Shown: positions 29,054-38,213 of the stretch, in pieces
How positions within the stretch are numbered: position 1 is the first letter of the stretch
Layout of the letters: each line of letters opens with the position of its first letter
Assembly: GCA_026015035.1 (NCBI GenBank)
Contig: JAOZHB010000012.1
Location: forward strand, 1-45,128
From: Candidatus Bathyarchaeota archaeon
Lineage (GTDB): Archaea; Thermoproteota; Bathyarchaeia; RBG-16-48-13; GCA-020355125
DNA length: 45,128 nucleotides
Direction: 5' to 3'
Made by a program: the position numbers and the translations under genes
The notes under the pieces: model-generated
Database searches by the model: none
What the model saw: only the letters and a program-made list of their open reading frames with translations
Told to the model about the DNA's origin: nothing

Positions 29054-29433
29054 TAATCAAAAACCTCTCAACCACTCACCGTTTACATATCCCACGTACG
29101 GTATAAAGAGGTCATGAGCATAGAACACCTCTATAAGAGTTAAACGTCCAAAAGCGTTTCTTCACACCTCGCTCTTCCCTGAAGAGTACGACTTTCCGCT
29201 TCAAACATCCTTTATTTTAAGGGGGTGTGAAACCGAGTGTTTCCCATCGTCTAAACTGTCAAGTACCCGTTCTGACCTTTTTCACGGACAACAGAGCATA
29301 AAACTTAGATTCCAAGGCTTTTTTTCGAATACGTTAAAAAAGGTTTTTAAACACATGGTAATAACATATGCCCTACCAATGCTTACGCGTTTAGTTTCAG
29401 AGACGAAATCAGGGATGTAGAGGAATAGGGAAA

Positions 29434-29652
29434 TTGGGGAAATCTCGAAGAGTGAAGACGAAGAGGCTTGCTGACGAAATATTAAAGAAATATCCCAATA
29501 GGTTTACCACGGATTTTGATGAAAACAAGAATCTCCTTGAAGAGGTCGTGATTATTTCATCCAAGACCCTTAGAAATAAACTCGCGGGGTACATAACGGG
29601 ATTCCGTATTAGGATCGAGGGTGAGGTAACGCAACCTGAAGTGGAGACGTAA
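29434..29652 (+). CDS. rps17e: Ribosomal protein S17e
   Basis: MGKSRRVKTKRLADEILKKYPNRFTTDFDENKNLLEEVVIISSKTLRNKLAGYITGF. Confidence 0.93.
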   Translation: MGKSRRVKTKRLADEILKKYPNRFTTDFDENKNLLEEVVIISSKTLRNKLAGYITGFRIRIEGEVTQPEVET

Positions 29653-29655
29653 CGC

Positions 29656-30045
29656 TTGCGTTTTCTAGTCGATGAATACCGGAAGAACTGGGCTCTTCGC
29701 TACATGAGAGAAGCCGAATCCGATCTTTCAACAGCCGAGACCACCCCCATACCCTCTCTGAGTGTTAACCTCACCGTCCTCGCGATGAGAAAAATGCAAC
29801 TGGCGATCTATTATAGCCTTGGAGACCCCTCCTACGTGGCTTTTCTAGTTGGAAACGCCTTACGAGAGGGCTTCCGTGATGGAGATGCGTTCCTGCGTTT
29901 TTTAGCTCATCTCGAATGGCTCATTCAAATCCGAAGCGTAAAAACCAGTGATTCAGATAAGGAGGACGCGTTAAGGGAAGCAAAGCACGTGATGAAAATG
30001 GCTTTAACAGTTGTTACAGATATCGTTGGAGAAGAATTCGCTTAA
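29656..30045 (+). CDS. Uncharacterised helical protein (possibly HEPN-like)
   Basis: Intact ORF 3 nt after S17e stop. EAESDLSTAETTP...LAMRKMQLAIYYSLGDP is weakly HEPN-like. Confidence 0.55.
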   Translation: MRFLVDEYRKNWALRYMREAESDLSTAETTPIPSLSVNLTVLAMRKMQLAIYYSLGDPSYVAFLVGNALREGFRDGDAFLRFLAHLEWLIQIRSVKTSDSDKEDALREAKHVMKMALTVVTDIVGEEFA

Positions 30046-30064
30046 CGGTTAGCGGAGGGAAGTC

Positions 30065-30346
30065 ATGAAGATAACGCTTGAATTCGTTGGGGTCATGTTA
30101 AGCGACGCCTTTGAGAAAAAACGTGATGTCGAAGTTGACGAAGACATAACGGTGCTGGGTTTCCTCCAGAACCTAATGAAAGCTCATGGAGGCCTCGCCA
30201 ACATCTTATCGGGTGATCCCCCCCGTCCGACTTCTAATTTCATTATTCTTGTAAACGGACGGGAGATCAGCGTGTTATCAGGGGTCGAAACTAAATTACA
30301 TGGAGGCGACGAAGTCGCCATCATCCCCGTTTCCCACGGCGGATGA
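30065..30346 (+). CDS. MoaD/ThiS/SAMP-like ubiquitin-fold protein ending in GG
   Basis: FIILVNGREISVLSGVETKLHGGDEVAIIPVSHGG C-terminus. Confidence 0.85.
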   Translation: MKITLEFVGVMLSDAFEKKRDVEVDEDITVLGFLQNLMKAHGGLANILSGDPPRPTSNFIILVNGREISVLSGVETKLHGGDEVAIIPVSHGG

Positions 30347-30530
30347 GGGACACACGCTCCTTTCGTAACAGCCTTTAAACAAGTAAAAATTTTGGGTGAT
30401 ACGGCCTAATGCTTGATTCAGAGTTCCTGTGCGTACTATCCTACTCTTAAAACCGACTCATCGATGTTCTCTAAAAAAAGAGGGGCAGAGAAGCGTCCTA
30501 CTGAGGTGTCGAGAAAAAAGGGGGCAATCG

Positions 30531-31145
30531 TTAGTCTATTGTTATTGACTCGCCCTTTAGCTTCTTCTTTGTAACCTTGGTTAAAATCACTTCTAGGACG
30601 CCGTTCTTGTAGGTTGCTTTGGAAACTTTTGGATCGACTTCTGCGGGAAGATCTATCTCTTTGAAGTACTTTCTCTCCTCCGCGTCGACCGCGATGGTTA
30701 ACACTTTTTCTGAGCAATTCAGCTTTATGTCCGACCTTTCGACTCCAGGCACTTCGGCCACCACCCGGATTTTTCCGTCTTCGGGTATGACGTCGACAAG
30801 GGGATCCCGTTCCTCTTTAATCTCTAAAGACGGTCTCCTGAATCCCAGTGGGGACGCTCTTGTCGAAGGCTTGACATTGCCGAACTCCCGTACGACTGGT
30901 TTGCCGTCTGGACCGATGGTCATGGAGTATCCGTACATGAAGGGCCCAACCTCCCGTACAGTGCCGCCTCCCGGAAGTCTGCGTTCTCGGTAGAGCTCTT
31001 TTGGCACGTTGTTAAGCATCTCTTTGAACATTTCATCGAATATTCGATCCAAGTCTTCAAAGGCTTCGCGTCCAAAGAAGGGCATGCTTCTCCATCTTCG
31101 CATCCAACGTTCGGTATCTTCGTCCCAAGACATGTTTTTCTTCAC
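30531..31145 (-). CDS. Hsp20/alpha-crystallin family small heat shock protein
   Basis: LVDVIPEDGKIRVVAEVPGVERSDIKLNCSEKVLTIAVD...KYFKEIDLPAEVDPKVSKATYKNGVLEVILTK. Confidence 0.92.
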   Translation of the reverse strand: MKKNMSWDEDTERWMRRWRSMPFFGREAFEDLDRIFDEMFKEMLNNVPKELYRERRLPGGGTVREVGPFMYGYSMTIGPDGKPVVREFGNVKPSTRASPLGFRRPSLEIKEERDPLVDVIPEDGKIRVVAEVPGVERSDIKLNCSEKVLTIAVDAEERKYFKEIDLPAEVDPKVSKATYKNGVLEVILTKVTKKKLKGESITID

Positions 31146-31894
31146 CTCTCAAATTCTCGTAACGTTTTTTTTATTCTTTGCATGAAGGTCAGATACTCTC
31201 CAAGTATCTGCTTTCCGATGGGAGTCAATGTGTATTCGTTGCTTGAGAGCTCGTGCAGGACGTTGTGTTCCATCAGGTTTGCGATGTTTTCGTAAACCAG
31301 TTTGGGATTTATCCGTACGCGATACTCTCTCTTCCTCCTAGTCTGTTTTAGCAGCGGCAGGAGCATTTTCACCCTCGTTTCGTTGCAGAGTAGGTTGATG
31401 ACATCCATGGCTTCTTGAAAGGCGTTTTCCAAAGTATCATCGAGCCAAGGGACCTGTTCTATCGAGCACCTACCTGCGGTCTCCGGTGGAAGATAGTCCA
31501 AGATGGTGCTGGCGTCTATTGTGAATGGGTAAAGCAGAAGTATTTGCACTTCTTTACTCGCAGCCAACCGATTCAGTTTGTTTCTGAGGGTGATGGTGGG
31601 TTGAGTTGTTTCGCAGAAGGCCAGGGTGACACCGGTGTCATGGATCCCACACACGTCCACTTTTACACTGTTTCGTTTGTCGGTTGGTGATAGGGTTGCA
31701 AGGGTGGCGTTCACGTATATTTTGTTACACCCTCTCTCGATCAGCAATCGTGTTGCATAGAATTTTTCGAGGAAGCGGAGTTCACTTTCTCCTCGTTCGC
31801 TTAGTTCTTCCTTGAATAGTCGATAGTTTAGGATGTGCCGGAATTGAACCTCGTTTGTAGCCTTTGTCTTCAGTTGTAGTTGTGGTTCTCCCAT
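31142..31894 (-). CDS. HTH-type transcriptional regulator overlapping the Hsp20 gene
   Basis: C-terminal winged-helix-like region NLLCNETRVKMLLPLLKQTRRKREYRVRINPKLVYENIANLMEHNVLHELSSNEYTLTPIGKQILGEY. 4-nt overlap (31142-31145) with hsp20. Confidence 0.7.
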   Translation of the reverse strand: MGEPQLQLKTKATNEVQFRHILNYRLFKEELSERGESELRFLEKFYATRLLIERGCNKIYVNATLATLSPTDKRNSVKVDVCGIHDTGVTLAFCETTQPTITLRNKLNRLAASKEVQILLLYPFTIDASTILDYLPPETAGRCSIEQVPWLDDTLENAFQEAMDVINLLCNETRVKMLLPLLKQTRRKREYRVRINPKLVYENIANLMEHNVLHELSSNEYTLTPIGKQILGEYLTFMQRIKKTLREFER

Positions 31895-31896
31895 CT

Positions 31897-31913
31897 TGTT
31901 ACCTATAGTAACA
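31897..31913. promoter_or_regulatory. Operator-like palindrome 1: TGTTACCTATAGTAACA
   Basis: Inverted repeat immediately upstream of the regulator start codon at 31894. Confidence 0.65.
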
Positions 31914-31927
31914 TTCCCCGCTAATAA

Positions 31928-31947
31928 ATGTTACCTAAAGGTAACAT
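31928..31947. promoter_or_regulatory. Operator-like palindrome 2: ATGTTACCTAAAGGTAACAT
   Basis: 8-bp perfect arms, same TGTTAC half-site as palindrome 1; the two flank a TATA-like TTTATTA on the minus strand. Confidence 0.7.
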
Positions 31948-32088
31948 GGCTCGCGGCGGCTTTGACGTCCTTGTCCCAAATCACGAGGACGCGATGAAGA
32001 AGCCCACCTCAAACTCTGCACAGACATGATAAAAAAAGGGTTACCGCCTCCGCAAGTCTTCCGTGCTTTTCAAGCGGATAGCCGCCCA

Positions 32089-33540
32089 CTAAACGGTCTC
32101 GGACGCCGTTATTTTCTTCCTGTACTCGCTGTATGTCACTAATGCTGTGGCAGCCTTCGCAACTCTCGCCGGAGATGAATAGACTGGGATTCCCCCTCTC
32201 CTCAAGATCTTAACACCGTCCATTACGCTATTTCCCCCCATCCAAAAGGCTAGCATTGGTTTTCCGCTTTTCCTCCACTCTTCAACCACAGCTCTAGCAG
32301 GTCCATCCGAGGTTGTTAAGCCTTGAGAAACAAAAATTGGAATGATCAGATCGATTATCTCGAGCTTTGAAACCACGTCGAGTACTCGTTTGTAGCAGTC
32401 ATACTCAGCGCTTCCAGTTACGTCGATTGGGTTATACGTGGATGCTATGGGGAGGAGGAAGGACTTAAGCTCCTCCCTTGTTTGAGCCGGGAGCTGGGGG
32501 ACCTTTAAACCCAGTCTGTGGCACCAGTCGGTAGTTATCACACCCAACCCACCGGCATTGGATAACACGGCGACGTTCTTCCCTGCTGCTTGGGGTTGAC
32601 TTAGGACTTGGGCAGCGTCAAACAGCTCCTCTATATCGTCTACCACCACGGCTCCAGACTGCTTTAACGCTGCTTTCACGATCTCCGCTGATCCCGCGAT
32701 TGAGGCGGTGTGTGAGAGAGCTGCTCTTGCCCCTGGCTCAGTGATTCCTGCCTTCAAAACGACGATGGGTTTTCTTCTTGAGACCAGCTTCATGGTTTCG
32801 AAGAGCCTCCTACCATCCGTTACCCCCTCTACATACATGGCTATGATCCTCGTTTGCTGGTCTTCCATCAGGTACACAAGGGAGTCGGACTCGTCTACGT
32901 CACACTTATTCCCAAGATTTATGAACTTGGAGAAGCCGATCTCCTCCTTATAGGCCCAGTCCAGGGTTCCACAGCACATGGCTCCGCTCTGGGATACGAA
33001 GGCGATGGATCCCTTCAAAGCCTTGCTGAAGGTGAAGGAGAGGTCTAAGCCTATTTCGGTGTTTATGATGCCGAAGCAGTTTGGGCCGATCACTCGGATT
33101 CCCCCCGCCTCAGCTGCTCGTACAACCTGAGCCTGCAAGCTCGTTTTACCTACCTCTGCAAACCCCGCGGAGACGATCACGGCTCCTTTCACGCCTTTTC
33201 TAGCCGCCTCCTCCATGACGGTGGGCACGATGGGCGCTGGGACAACGATTTCAGCAAGATCGACCTCGCCAGGAACCTCTTCCAAGCTTGGATAGACTTT
33301 TCTCCCAAAAATTTGAGTCGTGTTCGGGTTAACAAGATATATCTTACCAAGGTAGTCGCTCTCTAGGGCGTTTCGTGTTACGGCGCCACCCACTTTTTCG
33401 ATCTTGCCAGAGGCTCCGACGATGGCTACGGAGCGGGGCTCCATAATTCTCTTCATCTGAAGAAGGATTTCGCTGTAACCCCTGTTTCTCATTTGCATCT
33501 CCAACCGCCGGGAAGCACATATACACTTATTTACCTTCAC
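32089..33540 (-). CDS. CoA-binding / acetate-CoA ligase (ADP-forming) alpha-subunit-like protein
   Basis: RIMEPRSVAIVGASGKIEKVGGAV, VIGPNCFGIINTE, FVSQSGAMC, ALSHTASIAGS. Confidence 0.88.
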   Translation of the reverse strand: MKVNKCICASRRLEMQMRNRGYSEILLQMKRIMEPRSVAIVGASGKIEKVGGAVTRNALESDYLGKIYLVNPNTTQIFGRKVYPSLEEVPGEVDLAEIVVPAPIVPTVMEEAARKGVKGAVIVSAGFAEVGKTSLQAQVVRAAEAGGIRVIGPNCFGIINTEIGLDLSFTFSKALKGSIAFVSQSGAMCCGTLDWAYKEEIGFSKFINLGNKCDVDESDSLVYLMEDQQTRIIAMYVEGVTDGRRLFETMKLVSRRKPIVVLKAGITEPGARAALSHTASIAGSAEIVKAALKQSGAVVVDDIEELFDAAQVLSQPQAAGKNVAVLSNAGGLGVITTDWCHRLGLKVPQLPAQTREELKSFLLPIASTYNPIDVTGSAEYDCYKRVLDVVSKLEIIDLIIPIFVSQGLTTSDGPARAVVEEWRKSGKPMLAFWMGGNSVMDGVKILRRGGIPVYSSPARVAKAATALVTYSEYRKKITASETV

Positions 33541-33565
33541 AATATCTTATCAGTACTATTATTTG

Positions 33566-33834
33566 AGGTGATTGAATTGCTATTTCTCACGTTTGCGAAA
33601 GTCGAGGCGGCGAGGGAGAGGGAGGCATACCTCGCCGTGGCGAGGGGCGATGTGGCTAAGCTTCCAAATGTTAAAGGCGTCTACCTCATCTTTGGAGAAC
33701 AGGACATCGTTGTCATCCACGAAGCTCCAAGCCTTCGAGAAGCGGTTCAAACGGCTGTCAAGCTCAGGAACATCCCGGGCATAATTGACACCCAGACCCA
33801 GATCTGCATGGACATCGAAGAAGTCTTTGGGTAA
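33566..33834 (+). CDS. Stand-alone Lrp/AsnC ligand-binding (RAM) domain protein
   Basis: FLTFAKVEAAREREAYLAVARGDVAKLPNVKGVYLIFGEQDIVVIHEAPSLREAVQTAVKLRNIPGIIDTQTQICM. No N-terminal HTH; start approximate. Confidence 0.7.
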
Positions 33835-34026
33835 CCCATGCAGCCAGTACCGAAAGGTGTGCAAATCGAGTTTATGCCTTCATCTAGGACTGCTTCCCAA
33901 GCTAGCCAATAATATTTTACGCTAAAACTGTTGCTACATTTTCACGGTTGGGGCTTAAAGTATAGATTCATCTGTTAGTGGAAGTTTATGTTTGCTCTTT
34001 AAGGAGAGTCGCAGATAGGGTTAGCT

Positions 34027-34902
34027 TTATTTGAGATATATTGGGGTTCCTGTCCGCCGTATCCTCTTGAATTTTTCAATCAGCTTCGATGTTATTGATC
34101 CGACGTTTCCGTTGCCAATCTTTTTTCCGTCGACTTCAACGAGGGGCACGATTTCGGCGGCGGTGCCCGATAAGAAGGCTTCGTCGGCGTTATACACCTC
34201 GTGGACCGTGAAGTCTTTCTCTAAAACCTGTATCCTCTCTTCCCTAGCCAAGGTGATGACTGCGTCCCGTGTCACTCCAAGGAGTATGCCGGCTGTGGGT
34301 GGCGGAGTTATGACGACTTCATCTTTCACGATGAAGACGTTGTCGCCGGTGCCTTCAGCAACCGTTCCATTCTGGTTCAGCATGATTGCCTCGTCCACCT
34401 TTGCTTTAATTGCTTCGATGCGTGCGAGAATGTTATTCAGGTAGTTTAAGGATTTGATCATGGGGTTCAAAGCCGTCACGGCGTTTCTTCTTGTGGAAGC
34501 GACGACAGCCTTGACATTAACGCCTTCGAAGAGGGGTTTTAAGTGGTCTGCTATGATTATTATGGTCGGTTTAGGGCATGTAGCAGGGGTGAGGCCTAGG
34601 GTTCCAATCCCCCTCGTCACGACCACTCGAACGTAGGCGTCAGTTAACTTGTTTGTTCGAAGGGTTTCTAGGATTGCTTCTTTGAATTCCTCATAGCTCA
34701 GGGGTATCTGAAGGTCGATGGACTTCGCTGATTCGAAGAGACGGGTGAGGTGCTGGTCTAATCGAAAAACCGCGCCTTCATAAGATCGTATTCCTTCGAA
34801 CACTCCGTCGCCGTAGAGGAGACCGTGGTCGAAGACCGATATTTTGGCTTCGCTTTTTGGGACGTATTTTCCGTCAATGTATACCATGTATTCTTGCGAC
34901 AT
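34027..34902 (-). CDS. ilvE: Branched-chain amino acid aminotransferase
   Basis: VYIDGKYVPKSEAKISVFDHGLLYGDGVFEGIRSY, SLNYLNNILARIEA, YNADEAFLSGTAAEIVPL. Confidence 0.93.
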   Translation of the reverse strand: MSQEYMVYIDGKYVPKSEAKISVFDHGLLYGDGVFEGIRSYEGAVFRLDQHLTRLFESAKSIDLQIPLSYEEFKEAILETLRTNKLTDAYVRVVVTRGIGTLGLTPATCPKPTIIIIADHLKPLFEGVNVKAVVASTRRNAVTALNPMIKSLNYLNNILARIEAIKAKVDEAIMLNQNGTVAEGTGDNVFIVKDEVVITPPPTAGILLGVTRDAVITLAREERIQVLEKDFTVHEVYNADEAFLSGTAAEIVPLVEVDGKKIGNGNVGSITSKLIEKFKRIRRTGTPIYLK

Positions 34903-35156
34903 GAGGCCACTCCCATTTTGGGGTTAGCTATTGACTTTTTTCTTTGTCTTTAAAAAAGGTTTGGGCGACGCCGTATAAACGTGTTTTTCGTGAAATCAAT
35001 TTACTGTCTCCACAACCTTGTAGATCTAACGGATGTTGTACCGAACTCAAGCCTACGGTTCCTGTAATTCAACGGCCTCCCTCACTCGGAAACAGTAATC
35101 TTAAAACACCGCAACGGAATAAGTCTTTTGAAGGCAGTCGAGGCTTCAAAGCGGGC

Positions 35157-35459
35157 ATGGATGTAAAGCTCATGAAGATCAACGTCAGATACTTTACCAC
35201 CCTGCATGAGTTAGCAGGAACACGAGACGACGGGCTGGAGTTGAGAGAGGGAAGCAGCCTCTCTGAGCTCATTGAGACCGTGTCCGTAAAATATGGGGTC
35301 ACAGCCTTTGCGTATCTCCATGTGACGGAAAGTGGAAAAATCGATCCTTCCATTAAGTTTCTAGTTAATGGTGTAGCGGCTCAGAATCTTCGTGGCTTGG
35401 AGACCGAATTAAAGGACGGGGACATCGTGGCCATAATTCCTCCCATTGGTGGCGGCTGA
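35157..35459 (+). CDS. MoaD/ThiS/SAMP-like ubiquitin-fold protein ending in GGG
   Basis: INVRYFTTLHELAGTRDDGLELREGSSLSELIETV...FLVNGVAAQNLRGLETELKDGDIVAIIPPIGGG. ATG 35157 preferred over the ORF start at 34944. Confidence 0.87.
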   Translation: MDVKLMKINVRYFTTLHELAGTRDDGLELREGSSLSELIETVSVKYGVTAFAYLHVTESGKIDPSIKFLVNGVAAQNLRGLETELKDGDIVAIIPPIGGG

Positions 35460-36383
35460 TCAGGTTAAGGTCTCTCTGGTTTCCAGCATTACATCCACGG
35501 CGTTTCTGGCTAACGCCATGATTTGTGGAGGGACCGTCACCTCATACCGCATGTGTTTCAGTGAGAGATACACCTTTTCAAGGGTATGGAGCTTCATGTG
35601 GGCGCAGACGGCTTCCTCGTAGGCTGGAATGAACGTAACGTCGCCTCGACCCTTCTTCAACCGGTGGATGAGTCCCACCTCGGTGGCTATGATGAATTTG
35701 CGGGCCTTTGACACGAGTGCTTGCCTGTAGATCTTGGAGGTGCTGCCCACGAAGTCAGCTACCTCACATACCTCAGGGGGACATTCTGGATGGGCTAGCA
35801 CCTCTGCATCTGGATGCAGCTTCTTCAGTGCTAGAATAGCCTCTTGGTTGAAAAGAATGTGGACCGGGCAGAAGCCGAACTTGGGTATAGGTACCAAGGT
35901 TTTATCTGTGTGGTCTTTGGCGTACTGGGCGAGGTTCCAGTCCGGGCCAAACAAAACGGTTTCAGAGTCCATCCTGTTCACGATTTCAGCTGAGTTCGCG
36001 GATGTGCAGACTGCGTCGCAGTGAGCCTTAGCTTCTGCTAAAGTATTAATATAGAGAACAACTTTACTGTTAGGGTACTTCTCTCGATAGAGCTGCACCA
36101 GCTCAGCGGGCAGCATGGCGGCCATGGGGCATATGGCATTCCTATCGGGAATCAACACCGTCTTGTCATTGTTAAGGATGGCTGCTGTCTCCGCCATGAA
36201 GTCGACGCCACAGAAAAGGATCACTTTCGCGTCTGTTTGGGCGGCGCAAAGGGAGAGCTCAAGGCTGTCCCCCACGAAGTCAGCGATGTCCTGAACTTCA
36301 GGTCGCTGATAGTTGTGGGCCAGAATGACTGCCTTCCTCTTCACCTTCAATCGTTGAATGTCCTCGACGAGGTTTCCACTCAT
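35460..36383 (-). CDS. nadA: Quinolinate synthase
   Basis: KAVILAHNYQRPEVQDIADFVGDSLELS, VLIPDRNAICPMAAM, AHPECPPEVCEVADFVGSTS. Confidence 0.95.
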   Translation of the reverse strand: MSGNLVEDIQRLKVKRKAVILAHNYQRPEVQDIADFVGDSLELSLCAAQTDAKVILFCGVDFMAETAAILNNDKTVLIPDRNAICPMAAMLPAELVQLYREKYPNSKVVLYINTLAEAKAHCDAVCTSANSAEIVNRMDSETVLFGPDWNLAQYAKDHTDKTLVPIPKFGFCPVHILFNQEAILALKKLHPDAEVLAHPECPPEVCEVADFVGSTSKIYRQALVSKARKFIIATEVGLIHRLKKGRGDVTFIPAYEEAVCAHMKLHTLEKVYLSLKHMRYEVTVPPQIMALARNAVDVMLETRETLT

Positions 36384-36581
36384 AGATTCTTGACCTCCCT
36401 AGCTGTCGACGCTATCACGAACCATCGTTTGATTCTCGAGCAAACATATCCACGCAGTCACTTTGAAGATTCTTTAAAGACTAATCTCAAGCTCAGTCAT
36501 ATGGAACTTAGATATTAACTTAATCTTTTCAACCCCACCGAACGCCTTCACGTCTCTCCTTTCCGTCAGAAAATACTTTTA

Positions 36582-38213
36582 CTAGCTAGAGATCATTTGT
36601 TGATAATTTCTGAGGACACCGGGGGGCAGTTGCTTTACTTTCGCTTTAAAACCTCTGCGTCTTCTAGTCAATTCTCTCTCGTCAACCAGTAGGTCAACCC
36701 GCTTTCTCTCCAAGTCGATCTGGATCGCATCTCCATCTTTAACTAACGCGATGGTTCCGCCTAAAGCGGCTTCGGGTTGAATGTGACCGATACATGGTCC
36801 TTTGGATGCCCCAGAGAATCTTCCGTCGGTGATGAGGGCCACGTCTTCATCCAAGCCCAAGCCGCTGACGGCTGACGTTGGATAGAGCATTTCACGCATA
36901 CCTGGCCCCCCGACTTTTCCCTCATATCGAATGACTAAGACGATGCCTTTCTCCACTTCCTCCCTCGAAAGGAAGTCGTTGACCTCTTCCTCGCTGTCGA
37001 AGACCCTCGCTTTACCCGTGAAGACGCGAGGAAAATTCGGAGACAGAGCAGCCTCCTTGATCACTGCTCCCTCCTCCGCTAAATTACCGTAGAGCACGGC
37101 CAATCCACCCGTTTGGGAGTAGGGCTTCTCTATCGGTCGAATCACGTCGCTATTGCTCGTTTGCTCGCCAACTAGTCTGTTGAAGAGCTTTCCGTCGACG
37201 GTTGTGGTGTCGTGCAGAAGGGCTTTTTTCTGGAGTTCACCCATAACGGCAGGGACCCCACCCGCCTGGTGGAAGTCTATCATGTAGAGTTCAGTGGCCG
37301 GGTTCAGCCGCACGAGGTTGGGGGTACTGGCATTTATCCCGTCTATCATCGAGAGATCAAACTCGAAGCCTAGTTCCTCGGCTAAAGCGGGAACATGGAG
37401 GAGGGTGTTCGTTGAGGCTCCGATGGCCATGTCCACTCTTAAAGCATTTTCAATGGCCTTCTCGGTAACCACGTCTTTGACCGTAACGCCTTCTCGAACG
37501 AGCTCGACAATTCTCTTTCCCGATTCGAAGGCGATCACCTCCTTCGCAGGATCGAGAGCGTGGATTGAGGCACACATTTTGAGGCTCAATCCTAAGGCCT
37601 CCGTCACACACGCCATGCTGTTGGCTGTGTAGAGGCCGGAGCAGCTCCCCGCGCCAGGGCACGCATTGGACATCAACTCCTCATAAACTTCTCTAGAGAA
37701 TCGTCCCCGCTCGTATTGGGATCGGGCTTCGAAGGCAGCCTTCACTCCCAGCCGCCTACTGCCATACTTTCCCGGCATCATAGGACCCCCAGTCACGAAG
37801 ATACTGGGGAGGTTTATGCGGGCGGAGGCATTAAGGTGGCCTGGTAGGTTCTTATCGCATGAGGCGATATAGACTGCCCCCTCAAAGATGCCGTGTCCTC
37901 GAATCATTTCTTCTATGGAGTCCGCAATAGTCTCTCTACTCGGGAGAGAGTACTTCATGCCCTCATGGCCCATAGCAATGCCGTCGCAGATGGCTATCGT
38001 ATGAAACTCAAGGGGAACCCCTCCTGCAGCGCGAATCCCCTCCTTCACTTTCAGTCCTAAGGTTTGGAGGTGAATGTGGCCTGGCGTTATCTCGTTAAAG
38101 GAGTTGACAACGGCTATGAAAGGCCGATCGATGTCCTTCTCGTCGATCCCATCAGCATAGAGTAAACATCGTGCTGCGGGTAGCTCTTTCACTTCAGTGG
38201 CTTTCATTTTCAA
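36582..38213 (-). CDS. ilvD: Dihydroxy-acid dehydratase
   Basis: [71 protein letters not shown]-type region ([25 protein letters not shown]). Confidence 0.95.
   Translation of the reverse strand: [543 protein letters not shown]

Noticed and set aside
32089-33540. Lone ADP-forming acyl-CoA synthetase alpha-like subunit as an unusual system
   Set aside because: Separate alpha and beta subunit genes are common in archaea, so absence of beta in this window is not informative.
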